This document shows, in pieces, positions 1 to 5,122 of a stretch of DNA of 8,227 nt. The stretch is from positions 1 through 8,227 of the forward strand of contig JAJXTB010000021.1 of the NCBI GenBank assembly GCA_021784205.1, read 5' to 3'. This stretch comes from Actinomycetes bacterium (GTDB lineage: Bacteria > Actinomycetota > Acidimicrobiia > Acidimicrobiales > RAAP-2). The position numbers and the translations under genes were made by a program. The number at the start of each line of letters is the position of its first letter. Positions within the stretch are counted from its first letter, which is position 1. Under the pieces are notes generated by a model that saw only the letters and a program-made list of their open reading frames with translations, made no database searches and was not told the DNA's origin.

Positions 1-653
1 TTCACGCCCTCTCCCCACTTCGAAAAGACCGTCACCCCGCCACCGGACTTGGTCGAGGCGACTTCCTTGATCGGCAGGGCCTTCTTCCCCGTGGAGATCG
101 TCAGGGTGCTCTTCACCGCGGGCGCCGTGCTGGTCGCGGTCGTCGACCAGGTCAGCACGAAGTGGTTCGCTCTGTCGCGGCTCAACGTGACCGACTTCGT
201 CGGCGGCAAGAAGGTGACGAACGCGCTGGTCGTGAGATTCGCCTTGAAACTCGAATACGGCGATGTGCCGGCCTTCATCGAAATGGCCTTCGTGCCGACG
301 AGCTTCTGCTGCTTGGCGGTCAGTCCGACGAGGGTGGTCAGCCCGGACTTGTTGCCGCTGAGATACGCGCTGGCGGGGGTCACGACAATTCGAACGCGTG
401 AGGTGCCAGCAACGTAAGTCTCCGTCCCGCCCTTCGTGCCGATATCCACGGTGGCCACGCTGTGAGCGGTGGCCGAGGTCGAGGTCACCGAGATGTGCAC
501 CCCGGATTCGTGGAACATCGCCGTCTTGACGGCCGCAAGCACTGACGCCGCGGTCGGCTTCGTTGTCGCCCCGGCCCCCGCACCAGCGACGACAGAGACG
601 GCGGTCAGCGACAGCGAGGAGAAAAGGACACGGGCGGAGCGGAAAGTAGACAT
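1..653 (-). CDS. Secreted protein of unknown function, partial (C-terminus off the left edge)
   Basis: The frame is open from an ATG at 653 to the window edge, giving 217 residues without a stop. An in-frame TAG lies at 665-663, five codons upstream of the ATG, and no other start lies between, so the start is well fixed. Residues 1-30 form a signal peptide: a short basic stretch (R5, R8), a hydrophobic core of L, V, S and A, then an Ala/Gly-rich cleavage region. There is no lipobox cysteine, so it is probably exported and released or retained without a lipid anchor. The mature part is rich in Thr, Ser, Val and Lys with alternating polar and hydrophobic residues, suggesting beta sheet. It could have a LppX/LprG- or LolA-like fold, but that is inference only. 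From memory similar proteins occur in Acidimicrobiia. No enzyme motif is visible. The gene is separated by 193 bases from the small membrane-protein unit upstream of it and probably has its own promoter. Confidence 0.8.
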   Translation of the reverse strand, partial: MSTFRSARVLFSSLSLTAVSVVAGAGAGATTKPTAASVLAAVKTAMFHESGVHISVTSTSATAHSVATVDIGTKGGTETYVAGTSRVRIVVTPASAYLSGNKSGLTTLVGLTAKQQKLVGTKAISMKAGTSPYSSFKANLTTSAFVTFLPPTKSVTLSRDRANHFVLTWSTTATSTAPAVKSTLTISTGKKALPIKEVASTKSGGGVTVFSKWGEGV

Positions 654-665
654 CCGCGAAGCCTA
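654..665 (-). promoter_or_regulatory. Putative leaderless -10 box for the secreted-protein gene
   Basis: On the minus strand TAGGCT lies at 665-660 and fits the actinobacterial TANNNT -10 pattern. It is followed by six bases (TCGCGG) and then the ATG at 653. Transcription would start at or next to the A of the start codon. There is no Shine-Dalgarno sequence before this ATG, which fits a leaderless mRNA. I see no clear -35 element. The same hexamer and spacing occur before the arfB start at 5571. Confidence 0.5.
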
Positions 666-692
666 ACGGCCCATCGGCTCCGCTCTACCTCG

Positions 693-711
693 CCCCGGAA
701 TCTCCGAGGGG
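693..711. other. Bulged GC-rich hairpin between two minus-strand genes
   Basis: CCCC (693-696) and GGA (697-699) can pair with TCC (703-705) and GGGG (708-711), leaving an ATC loop and a GA bulge. It lies between the end of the DUF6131-type gene (847) and the start of the secreted-protein gene (653). It could help end transcription of the small membrane-protein unit, but no T-run follows on the minus strand. The rest of 666-846 shows no gene I can support. Confidence 0.2.
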
Positions 712-846
712 TGGCGCCGGAGCCACGCGACCACAGTGAACTCGTGCCCGTGGCGCCCCGGCGTCTCCTGGGAACCTCGCGACGAACACTTCATCGCCGC
801 GGCCCCCTGCGCCCACGTCGACTCAGTGACGCATGGCGCGAGTCGC

Positions 847-1002
847 CTAGAAGTAATGCCGCCGGCCGCGCACCGCGTGGCCGAGGGACCCCAGCAACAA
901 CAAGACGAGTCCGACGACGAGTACCAGTATGCCCAAAGACCACAGAAACGGGCTGCCCACGAGATACGCGAGGAGTAAGAGGATAAGGCCAACGATGATC
1001 AT
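847..1002 (-). CDS. 51-aa hydrophobic miniprotein, DUF6131 type
   Basis: The ATG at 1002 follows a purine-rich ribosome site (GGAAAGAAG at 1015-1007, four bases before the start), and the TAG stop is at 849-847. The protein begins MIIVGLILLLLAYLVG, has a Trp-containing middle (residues 18-22) and a second hydrophobic segment around 22-40, and ends in a basic tail with GRRHYF at the C-terminus. Two short membrane helices with a positively charged GRRHY-type tail match, from memory, the small actinobacterial DUF6131 proteins. Their function is unknown. The gene lies 68 bases downstream of the DUF6458-type gene on the same strand, and the two probably share a transcript. The gap holds a small hairpin (TGTCG 1037-1041, CGACA 1046-1050). 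The gene was recognised by its translation and its good ribosome site; overlapping longer frames in this stretch are arginine/proline-rich shadows. Confidence 0.8.
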   Translation of the reverse strand: MIIVGLILLLLAYLVGSPFLWSLGILVLVVGLVLLLLGSLGHAVRGRRHYF

Positions 1003-1070
1003 GAGTCTTCTTTCCAAAGCTGTAGGAATCCGACGATGTCGTGTGCGACACGAGGATTGTGCCGAGATGG

Positions 1071-1352
1071 CTAACGCTGCTCCTCGTGGAGGATCGATCG
1101 ACGGCCATCCTCGTCAATCACTTCTCGGTCGAGCTGGCGCGGCGGAGCCGCCGGTGCCCGGCGCGAGGTGGCATAGACGATGGTGGACACGATGAATCCG
1201 ACCGCCCCCGCAATGAGGAGGATGACGCCCACCGTAGACAGGCGGAATCCGTGACTCTGTGCGGCGTAGGTGCTCTGCGCGGTGACCGCCCAGTACATGA
1301 TCGCACCGACGACCATTGATATTCCACTGATTACCATGCCCTTGAGTCCCAT
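1071..1352 (-). CDS. Small two-helix membrane protein, DUF6458 type
   Basis: This 93-aa protein starts at the ATG at 1352, chosen because a perfect AGGAGG (1362-1357) stands four bases before it. A longer in-frame start at 1376 lacks such a site. Residues about 4-24 form a first membrane helix with glycine steps (VISGISMVVGAIMYWAV), a short loop follows, and residues about 38-62 form a second helix beginning STVGVILLIAGAVGFIVS. The last 30 residues are charged and probably cytoplasmic. The helix-loop-TVGxILxxxGxxG pattern is that of actinobacterial DUF6458 proteins, whose role is unknown. It is the first gene of a probable two-gene unit with the 51-aa protein at 847-1002. A perfect inverted repeat at 1381-1404 just upstream is a candidate operator. 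Confidence 0.82.
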   Translation of the reverse strand: MGLKGMVISGISMVVGAIMYWAVTAQSTYAAQSHGFRLSTVGVILLIAGAVGFIVSTIVYATSRRAPAAPPRQLDREVIDEDGRRSILHEEQR

Positions 1353-1356
1353 AATT

Positions 1357-1362
1357 CCTCCT
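1357..1362 (-). promoter_or_regulatory. Consensus Shine-Dalgarno site (AGGAGG) for the DUF6458-type gene
   Basis: AGGAGG is read on the minus strand at 1362-1357, followed by AATT and the ATG at 1352. It is the strongest ribosome binding site in the window and decides this start over the longer frame beginning at 1376. It also shows that this gene has a leader, unlike the probable leaderless genes here. Confidence 0.85.
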
Positions 1363-1380
1363 AAAGACGACGGCATTGAC

Positions 1381-1404
1381 CCGTATCAATCAAGACTGAT
1401 ACGG
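1381..1404. repeat. Perfect 8-base inverted repeat with 8-base spacer, candidate operator
   Basis: The arms CCGTATCA (1381-1388) and TGATACGG (1397-1404) are exact reverse complements separated by ATCAAGAC. The arm centres are 16 bases apart, so a dimeric repressor could contact both from one face if spaced appropriately. The repeat lies 29 bases before the start codon of the DUF6458-type gene and 19 bases before its ribosome site, a usual place for an operator or for a leader hairpin. The regulator is unknown and none is encoded nearby. Confidence 0.6.
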
Positions 1405-1471
1405 AACACCACAAGATTTGTAGTGACTCACCCATGCTACGTACGACCCAGTACTCTCCGGCATGATTTGT

Positions 1472-1504
1472 CTGAATTCACAAAGATACTCACGTAGAAT
1501 TCAG
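1472..1504. repeat. 8-base inverted repeat with 17-base spacer
   Basis: CTGAATTC (1472-1479) and GAATTCAG (1497-1504) are exact reverse complements on either side of a 17-base spacer. It sits about 120 bases upstream of the DUF6458-type start. It could be a binding site or a weak stem-loop with a large loop. No T-run follows on either strand, so a terminator is unlikely. Confidence 0.4.
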
Positions 1505-1588
1505 GAACAATTAAGACCACTTCGTCGCTACAACGGAACCTGCGCTTCGGAACGTGATGCTAGACACGGGATGCATCGACTCTCATTG

Positions 1589-1601
1589 ACCATGTCATGG
1601 T
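1589..1601. repeat. 13-base palindrome ACCATG-T-CATGGT
   Basis: ACCATG (1589-1594) and CATGGT (1596-1601) are exact reverse complements around a single T. It lies 39 bases past the stop of the DUF2017 gene in its direction of reading. It could be a protein site. As an RNA hairpin its loop would be too tight unless the inner pairs open. No poly-T follows, so it is not a standard terminator. Confidence 0.35.
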
Positions 1602-1639
1602 GCGTGATCCAGTAGCTGGTCCTGGCACGTCTCGCGGCG

Positions 1640-2074
1640 TTACAGGCATTCAGCGAGCGAGAACAGCAGCAGCTGCAGGGTCTCGATCTCGCCGCGAACG
1701 TCGGCGTTGATCTCGGCGAGTCTCTCGTCGCTCAATACGCCGTTGGAGACCGCTACTGATCGCAGCGCCACCTGCAGACTTGTCAGCCACGCCCAGGCTT
1801 CGGCGTTGGTGAGAAATTGCTCGTCGACGCACACCAGGGCCAGCTCGGCGTTCGTCGTCGTCTCGCTCTGACGTGAGAGCGTCGAGAGGGGGTTGTCTGC
1901 GTCGATGCTCGGATCAATCGGTGAATGCAGACTCGCGTGCCACTGGTGATCGGGCTCACGCTCGGCGGTCACCACCTGGGCGAACACGCCTCGCACAAAG
2001 CTACGGCCCGCGTCATTGAGCCGAACTTCAATTCGCCCGTCGCGACGGCGCACGAAGAGTCGGTTGCCCGCCAT
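1640..2074 (-). CDS. DUF2017 family protein, coupled to clpS
   Basis: This 144-aa protein starts at the ATG whose A (2074) is the last base of the clpS stop codon (TGATG), so translation is probably coupled. The stop TAA is at 1642-1640. The frame could be read further upstream, but that part overlaps clpS and is arginine-rich shadow. The N-terminal 35 residues (MAGNRLFVRRRDGRIEVRL) look like short beta strands followed by a helix (NDAGRSFVRGVFAQVV). A polar, poorly conserved middle follows (about 40-70), then helices with AWAWLTSLQVALRSVAVSNG and a leucine-rich C-terminal helix. Position after clpS, length and pattern match the actinobacterial DUF2017 family. Its function is not known to me; the tight linkage to clpS suggests a part in Clp-dependent protein turnover, which is inference. 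It is predicted soluble. Confidence 0.85.
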   Translation of the reverse strand: MAGNRLFVRRRDGRIEVRLNDAGRSFVRGVFAQVVTAEREPDHQWHASLHSPIDPSIDADNPLSTLSRQSETTTNAELALVCVDEQFLTNAEAWAWLTSLQVALRSVAVSNGVLSDERLAEINADVRGEIETLQLLLFSLAECL

Positions 2075-2379
2075 CAGTCGGCGTGCTCGATCGTCGCCTG
2101 CAGGCCCGCCACCTGAAGTTTCACGCAATAGGACTCGGCACGCTCGCGCGCGCCGGACCAGACGATTGCGCGCCCCTCGTGATGAACCGCCATCATCAGT
2201 TGCGTGCACTTGTTATTGGAGTAGCCAAAGATCTTGCGGAAAATGACCACGACCACCGACATCGGAGTCACCGGGTCGTTCCAGACCACCACGTTCCAGG
2301 GACGTTTGGTAAGAACCTCTTCGCTCGTGACGACCTCGGAATCGGTCGTCGTTCGTGGCATCGGCTTTACGGCACCCAT
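2074..2379 (-). CDS. clpS: ATP-dependent Clp protease adaptor ClpS
   Basis: ClpS brings proteins bearing destabilising N-terminal residues (N-degrons) to the Clp unfoldase/ClpP protease in the cytoplasm. From the ATG at 2379 the protein has 101 aa, the family's usual size. The core begins at RPWNVVVWNDPVTPM; N34 and D35 match the amino-group-binding residues of the E. coli protein, position 36 is Pro as in mycobacterial ClpS, and T38, M40, M62 and H66 (in LMMAVHHEGRAI) line the substrate pocket. The C-terminal segment AGLQATIEHAD is also typical. Alternative starts are an ATG at 2361 (95 aa) and a GTG at 2448 (124 aa). I prefer 2379 for length and because a possible -10 box stands six bases before it. 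It is followed without gap by the DUF2017 gene, as in many actinobacteria. Confidence 0.95.
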   Translation of the reverse strand: MGAVKPMPRTTTDSEVVTSEEVLTKRPWNVVVWNDPVTPMSVVVVIFRKIFGYSNNKCTQLMMAVHHEGRAIVWSGARERAESYCVKLQVAGLQATIEHAD

Positions 2380-2385
2380 CCATCT

Positions 2386-2391
2386 AGTGTC
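2386..2391 (-). promoter_or_regulatory. Possible leaderless -10 box before clpS
   Basis: On the minus strand GACACT (2391-2386) lies six bases before the ATG at 2379 and is preceded by TGC (2394-2392), an extended -10 arrangement. It fits TANNNT except for the first base. There is no Shine-Dalgarno sequence before the chosen start. The case is weaker than for the boxes before surE, arfB and the secreted-protein gene. Confidence 0.3.
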
Positions 2392-2477
2392 GCAGAGCCG
2401 GAGACGCTCGACGACCCCCTGAGAGTTCGACCCTGGAGGACGCGTCACTTCGCCACAATTGCGCGTAGTTCTCGCTT

Positions 2478-2496
2478 GGGGAACCCTTCGGGCCCC
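2478..2496. other. GC-rich nested hairpin between the dehydrogenase and clpS
   Basis: GGGG (2478-2481) pairs with CCCC (2493-2496), and inside it CCC (2484-2486) pairs with GGG (2490-2492) around a TTC loop, with AA bulged on one side. It is about 90 bases past the stop of the dehydrogenase gene in its direction and 100 bases before clpS. It may end the epimerase-dehydrogenase transcript. There is no T-run, so it is not a standard intrinsic terminator. The rest of 2392-2583 shows no gene I can support. Confidence 0.25.
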
Positions 2497-2583
2497 GGCG
2501 ACGAGCGCTCACCGTGGGCTATCCGCTGACCCCGTGGTTCTCACGGATCCGACCCAGTGGGGACTCGGCGTTGCTCGGTTCAG

Positions 2584-3303
2584 CTACGCCAGTCCCAGGC
2601 CACCGTCGACGACCACGACCTGACCGGTGACGTAGGCGGACCCGGCGAGAGCCACCACTACGTCGGCCACGTCCTCGGGCCTTCCGCTGCGGCCAAGCGG
2701 CGAGCGGCGGGCCACTGCGGAGCGCACGTCGTCCCAGTCGGCGGTCCAGGGGGTGTCGATCAAGCCGGGCGCCACGGCGTTGACGCGCACGTCGGGTCCT
2801 ACCGCCTTGGCCAGCAGGGCCGTCATGTGGTTGAGGGCGGCCTTGGACGCGGCGTAGGGAATCGACGAGCCGGTCGGGCGCACCCCCGCCAGCGAGGTCA
2901 CGTTCACGATGGTGCCCTTCGCGTCGCGCAGGGCTCCCATCGCCGCTACCGACAGGTTCCACGTGCCGAACACGTTCACTTCGAAGATCTCGCGCCACAC
3001 CGTTACATCCGCCGCGGCCAGGTCGCGATGATCGATCACCCGCGTCGTACCCGCATTGTTCACCAAGACGTCGAGCCGCCCACAGCGAGAGATCACTTCG
3101 GCGATCAGGCGCGTGCAGTCCTCCGGCTCGCTGATATCGGCCTGGACGTAGTGCGCGTTCGGAGTCGCCTGCGCGAGAGCCTGACCCACATCCGCACTTC
3201 GCGCCGAATTGTAAACGACGGTGTCACCGGCGTCGGCAAAACGATGAGCCACAGCGGCGCCGATGCCGCTGGTCGAACCCGTCACGAGCACGACGCGCGA
3301 CAT
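2584..3303 (-). CDS. Classical short-chain dehydrogenase/reductase (probably acting on a sugar or small alcohol)
   Basis: This 239-aa NAD(P)-dependent oxidoreductase has the full classical SDR set. The cofactor motif TGSTSGIG is at residues 8-15, NNAG at 82-85, the structural Asn at 110, and the catalytic Ser137, Tyr150 and Lys154 (YAASK) follow. It ends with the usual RSGRPEDVADVVVALAG...TGQVVVVDGG tail. Length is normal. The start ATG at 3303 shares its A with the TGA of the upstream epimerase gene (TGATG); a longer frame from 3339 only adds residues that overlap that gene. The substrate cannot be read from the sequence. Coupling to an aldose 1-epimerase suggests an aldose (lactone-forming) dehydrogenase of the glucose, galactose or fucose type, but a fatty-acid or polyol reductase is possible. 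The region after the second strand (YNSARSAD, residues 31-38) lacks an Asp right at the strand end, which leans to NADP(H), weakly. Confidence 0.9.
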   Translation of the reverse strand: MSRVVLVTGSTSGIGAAVAHRFADAGDTVVYNSARSADVGQALAQATPNAHYVQADISEPEDCTRLIAEVISRCGRLDVLVNNAGTTRVIDHRDLAAADVTVWREIFEVNVFGTWNLSVAAMGALRDAKGTIVNVTSLAGVRPTGSSIPYAASKAALNHMTALLAKAVGPDVRVNAVAPGLIDTPWTADWDDVRSAVARRSPLGRSGRPEDVADVVVALAGSAYVTGQVVVVDGGLGLA

Positions 3304-4214
3304 CACGCACTCCGTCGCAACCGCCACGAACCAGCCCAATGCTGACCCGGTTCCAGCACCACGATGTCCTTGCCGCTGCGCAGGGCGTCGGGCGGGCAGG
3401 TCATCGGCTCGACTGCGACGGCGGTGCGCCGACGACCCCGCTCGAGCGTGTCGCCGGTGAAGACCTGCACGTAGGGGAAGTTGCGATCCATCGAGAGCTC
3501 GACCGCGCCGCCAGCCGCGTCGATAACCGAGACGGTCGCCAGCCCGAAGTCGTCGCGCATCAGCTCGGTGTAGGTGACGTCCAATTCATGTCCCGAGAGC
3601 GACTTGCGCTGGGAAAAATCCAAGAGGTTGCCGGCCACGGGGAGGATTTCTCCGGTGGGCAGGCGTCGGTCATTGACCGCCACGTAGGCCCGAGCGGGAA
3701 CTTCGAGCTGGGCGCCTTCGATAGTGGGCGTCGTCACGGCGAGGTAGGGATGAAAGCCAACGCCAAAGGGGATCGGCACGTCGTCACGATTGGTGACGGT
3801 GGTCGTCACAGTCAAGCCGAGCGAGCCCAGGTGATAGGCCACAGCCACCTCCGACAGGAACGGATAGCCGGGTGTGGGGTGCAGCAGGAGCGACAGCACG
3901 CAGCGGTTCTGGTTCACGGCCTCGATACGAAAGGGCCGCCACCGCACGATGCCGTGGATCGCCGTGTCATTTGTGACGTCGTCAACGGGGGCGTGGGCCT
4001 CGCGCTCTGAGAAGGCCCACGGTCCGTCGCCCATTCGATTGGGCCAGGGATAGAGCAGCTGGCCGTGAGCGCCCCGCGGCACCTCGTCGCCGGCGAAGCC
4101 TTCGATCACACTGACGCCGCCGCGCACGTACGTGCGCAGCGTCGCACCGACTTCGGTGACCACCGCCCGCTGGTCGCCGTGGGCAATGGCGATCTGCTCA
4201 CCCGAGGGAAGCAT
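3303..4214 (-). CDS. Aldose 1-epimerase (galactose mutarotase family)
   Basis: The enzyme interconverts alpha and beta anomers of aldohexoses and is cytoplasmic. The 303 residues match the family length. Visible motifs are the sugar-binding LLYPWPNR (N59, R60), the first catalytic histidine in AIHGIVRW (H87), the second in GVGFHPYL (H155), and the catalytic base glutamate in VAVEPMTCPPDAL (E269). It most resembles the bacterial 'aldose 1-epimerase family' branch rather than GalM of the gal operon, so the exact sugar is uncertain and I give no symbol. The start ATG at 4214 follows a purine-rich ribosome site (GGGA at 4225-4222, seven bases before it). The stop TGA overlaps the start of the dehydrogenase gene, so both are probably one two-gene unit for presenting and oxidising a sugar. 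It is transcribed divergently from surE. Confidence 0.9.
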   Translation of the reverse strand: MLPSGEQIAIAHGDQRAVVTEVGATLRTYVRGGVSVIEGFAGDEVPRGAHGQLLYPWPNRMGDGPWAFSEREAHAPVDDVTNDTAIHGIVRWRPFRIEAVNQNRCVLSLLLHPTPGYPFLSEVAVAYHLGSLGLTVTTTVTNRDDVPIPFGVGFHPYLAVTTPTIEGAQLEVPARAYVAVNDRRLPTGEILPVAGNLLDFSQRKSLSGHELDVTYTELMRDDFGLATVSVIDAAGGAVELSMDRNFPYVQVFTGDTLERGRRRTAVAVEPMTCPPDALRSGKDIVVLEPGQHWAGSWRLRRSA

Positions 4215-4244
4215 GCATTGGTCCCTTCTTCCTCACTGCCCCGT

Positions 4245-4250
4245 AACCTA
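4245..4250 (-). promoter_or_regulatory. Possible -10 box for the epimerase-dehydrogenase unit
   Basis: TAGGTT on the minus strand (4250-4245) fits TANNNT and would give a leader of roughly 25-30 bases containing the GGGA ribosome site. An alternative box, TACGAT (4264-4259), overlaps the surE -10 on the other strand. No convincing -35 is seen for either. The whole divergent region is only 56 bases (4215-4270). Confidence 0.35.
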
Positions 4251-4257
4251 CGCCCGT

Positions 4258-4263
4258 TATCGT
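4258..4263 (+). promoter_or_regulatory. Putative leaderless -10 box for surE
   Basis: TATCGT at 4258-4263 fits TANNNT and is followed by seven bases before the ATG at 4271, so transcription would start at the start codon. There is no Shine-Dalgarno sequence ahead of surE. Because the divergent epimerase promoter must lie in the same 56 bases, the two may compete or be co-regulated. Confidence 0.55.
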
Positions 4264-4270
4264 ACGCAGT

Positions 4271-5122
4271 ATGCGACTACTGCTTACTAACGACGATGGT
4301 GTCGGCGCACCGGGCATCGCCGTGCTTGCCCGCCACGTGGCGCGATGGATCGACGACGCGCCCAACGACGAGATTCGCGAGGCGATGGTCGTCGCGCCGC
4401 ACACCAACTATTCGGGAATGTCGGCGGCGGTGGGTGACCTCTTCGACCATCCGTCCGTCGAGTATCGGCGACACCACATCGCCGGCGCCGAATCGATCGC
4501 CGCGTACGGTCTCGAGGCGCCTCCAGCGCTGTGCGCTCTTCTCGGAGCGCTTGGCAGTTTCAACTTCCAGCCGGACGTCATCATCTCGGGCATCAACGCC
4601 GGCGCCAACGTGGGACGCAGCGTGCTGCACTCGGGCACGGTGGGAGCGATACTGACCGGTGCCCAGGTGGGCCTGTCCGGCATGGCGATCTCTGTTCAGT
4701 GGGGCGAAGACGTCCACTTCGACACCGCCGGGGCCGTGGCCATGGAAGTACTCGAACACCTGATGGCCGCGCCGAGTCGCACCCTGTGGAACCTCAACGT
4801 GCCCAACCTGACCGCGGCGGAGCTGCGAGGGGTGAAGCGAGGACGGATCTCCACGGCCGGAATCTTGAAGTCCGCCGGACCGCAGGCCGGCGGCGAACCT
4901 CTCGCCGACGAGGGTCAGATGCCGCTGCGAATCGGCGCGGCGACGCCTGAATTAGGAGACGTCAGCGACGAGGCGGCCGACGATGACGGAGCCCTGGTCG
5001 CCGCAGGCTACGCGTCGCTGACGCCGCTGCGTGGTCCCCACGAGGACACCAACACCGCCCTCGACGACACGTTAAACCTGGCCCTGGGCGCCATCACGCG
5101 CCACCTGCACGCGCGGCGCTAG
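4271..5122 (+). CDS. surE: 5'/3'-nucleotidase SurE
   Basis: SurE is a cytoplasmic metal-dependent phosphatase that removes phosphate from nucleoside monophosphates and other small phosphate esters and is linked to survival in stationary phase. The protein begins MRLLLTNDDG, where N7, D8 and D9 include the metal ligands. VAPHTNYSGMS supplies the active-site Ser48, and SGINAGANVG at 106-115 supplies the metal-binding Asn109, followed by HSGTVGAILTG. At 283 aa it is longer than the usual 250-260. The segment at about 195-245 is divergent: it lacks the RGxxYYWI-like stretch common in SurE and has an acidic run (DEAADDDG) before GYASLTPL. The start is the first ATG and fits a leaderless transcript. 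The gene ends tail-to-tail with the arfB-type gene, sharing the stop bases CTAG. Confidence 0.92.
   Translation: MRLLLTNDDGVGAPGIAVLARHVARWIDDAPNDEIREAMVVAPHTNYSGMSAAVGDLFDHPSVEYRRHHIAGAESIAAYGLEAPPALCALLGALGSFNFQPDVIISGINAGANVGRSVLHSGTVGAILTGAQVGLSGMAISVQWGEDVHFDTAGAVAMEVLEHLMAAPSRTLWNLNVPNLTAAELRGVKRGRISTAGILKSAGPQAGGEPLADEGQMPLRIGAATPELGDVSDEAADDDGALVAAGYASLTPLRGPHEDTNTALDDTLNLALGAITRHLHARR

Larger units (their letters stand above)
1353..1639. other. 287-base non-coding, low-GC region with inverted repeats
   Basis: No convincing gene lies between the DUF6458-type start (1352) and the DUF2017 stop (1640). GC over 1381-1620 counts to 115 of 240 (48%), against roughly 70% in neighbouring coding sequence. 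It should hold the promoter of the DUF6458/DUF6131 unit and the transcript end of clpS-DUF2017. I could not pick out a -35/-10 pair I trust. It contains three symmetric elements listed separately: 1381-1404, 1472-1504 and 1589-1601. A small untranslated RNA is possible but nothing proves it. Confidence 0.6.

Noticed and set aside
1270..1497. 75-codon plus-strand frame over the DUF6458 start and the intergenic repeats
   Set aside because: Its first part is antisense to the DUF6458 gene and the rest crosses the low-GC promoter region; no ribosome site or motif.
2077..2209. N-terminal extension of the DUF2017 frame up to 2209
   Set aside because: Lies wholly inside clpS in another frame, is arginine-rich, and the TGATG-coupled ATG at 2074 gives the normal family length.
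2421..2437. GAGAGTTCGACCCTGG, resembling a tRNA T-arm
   Set aside because: No matching acceptor, D or anticodon stems could be folded around it on either strand.
2557..3345. 262-codon open frame on the plus strand opposite the dehydrogenase
   Set aside because: Rich in His, Arg and Gly with no domain; it is the GC-rich antisense of a complete SDR with all motifs, and has no ribosome site.
3339..4010. 223-codon open frame on the plus strand opposite the epimerase
   Set aside because: Antisense shadow of a well-supported enzyme; composition dominated by His, Gly, Val and Arg, with no motif.
4198..4218. Six-codon mini-ORF (ATG at 4218, TGA at 4200) overlapping the epimerase start
   Set aside because: Arises from ATGCATG; too short to judge, and the ribosome site spacing favours the in-frame ATG at 4214. 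Could be a translational trap but nothing supports it.
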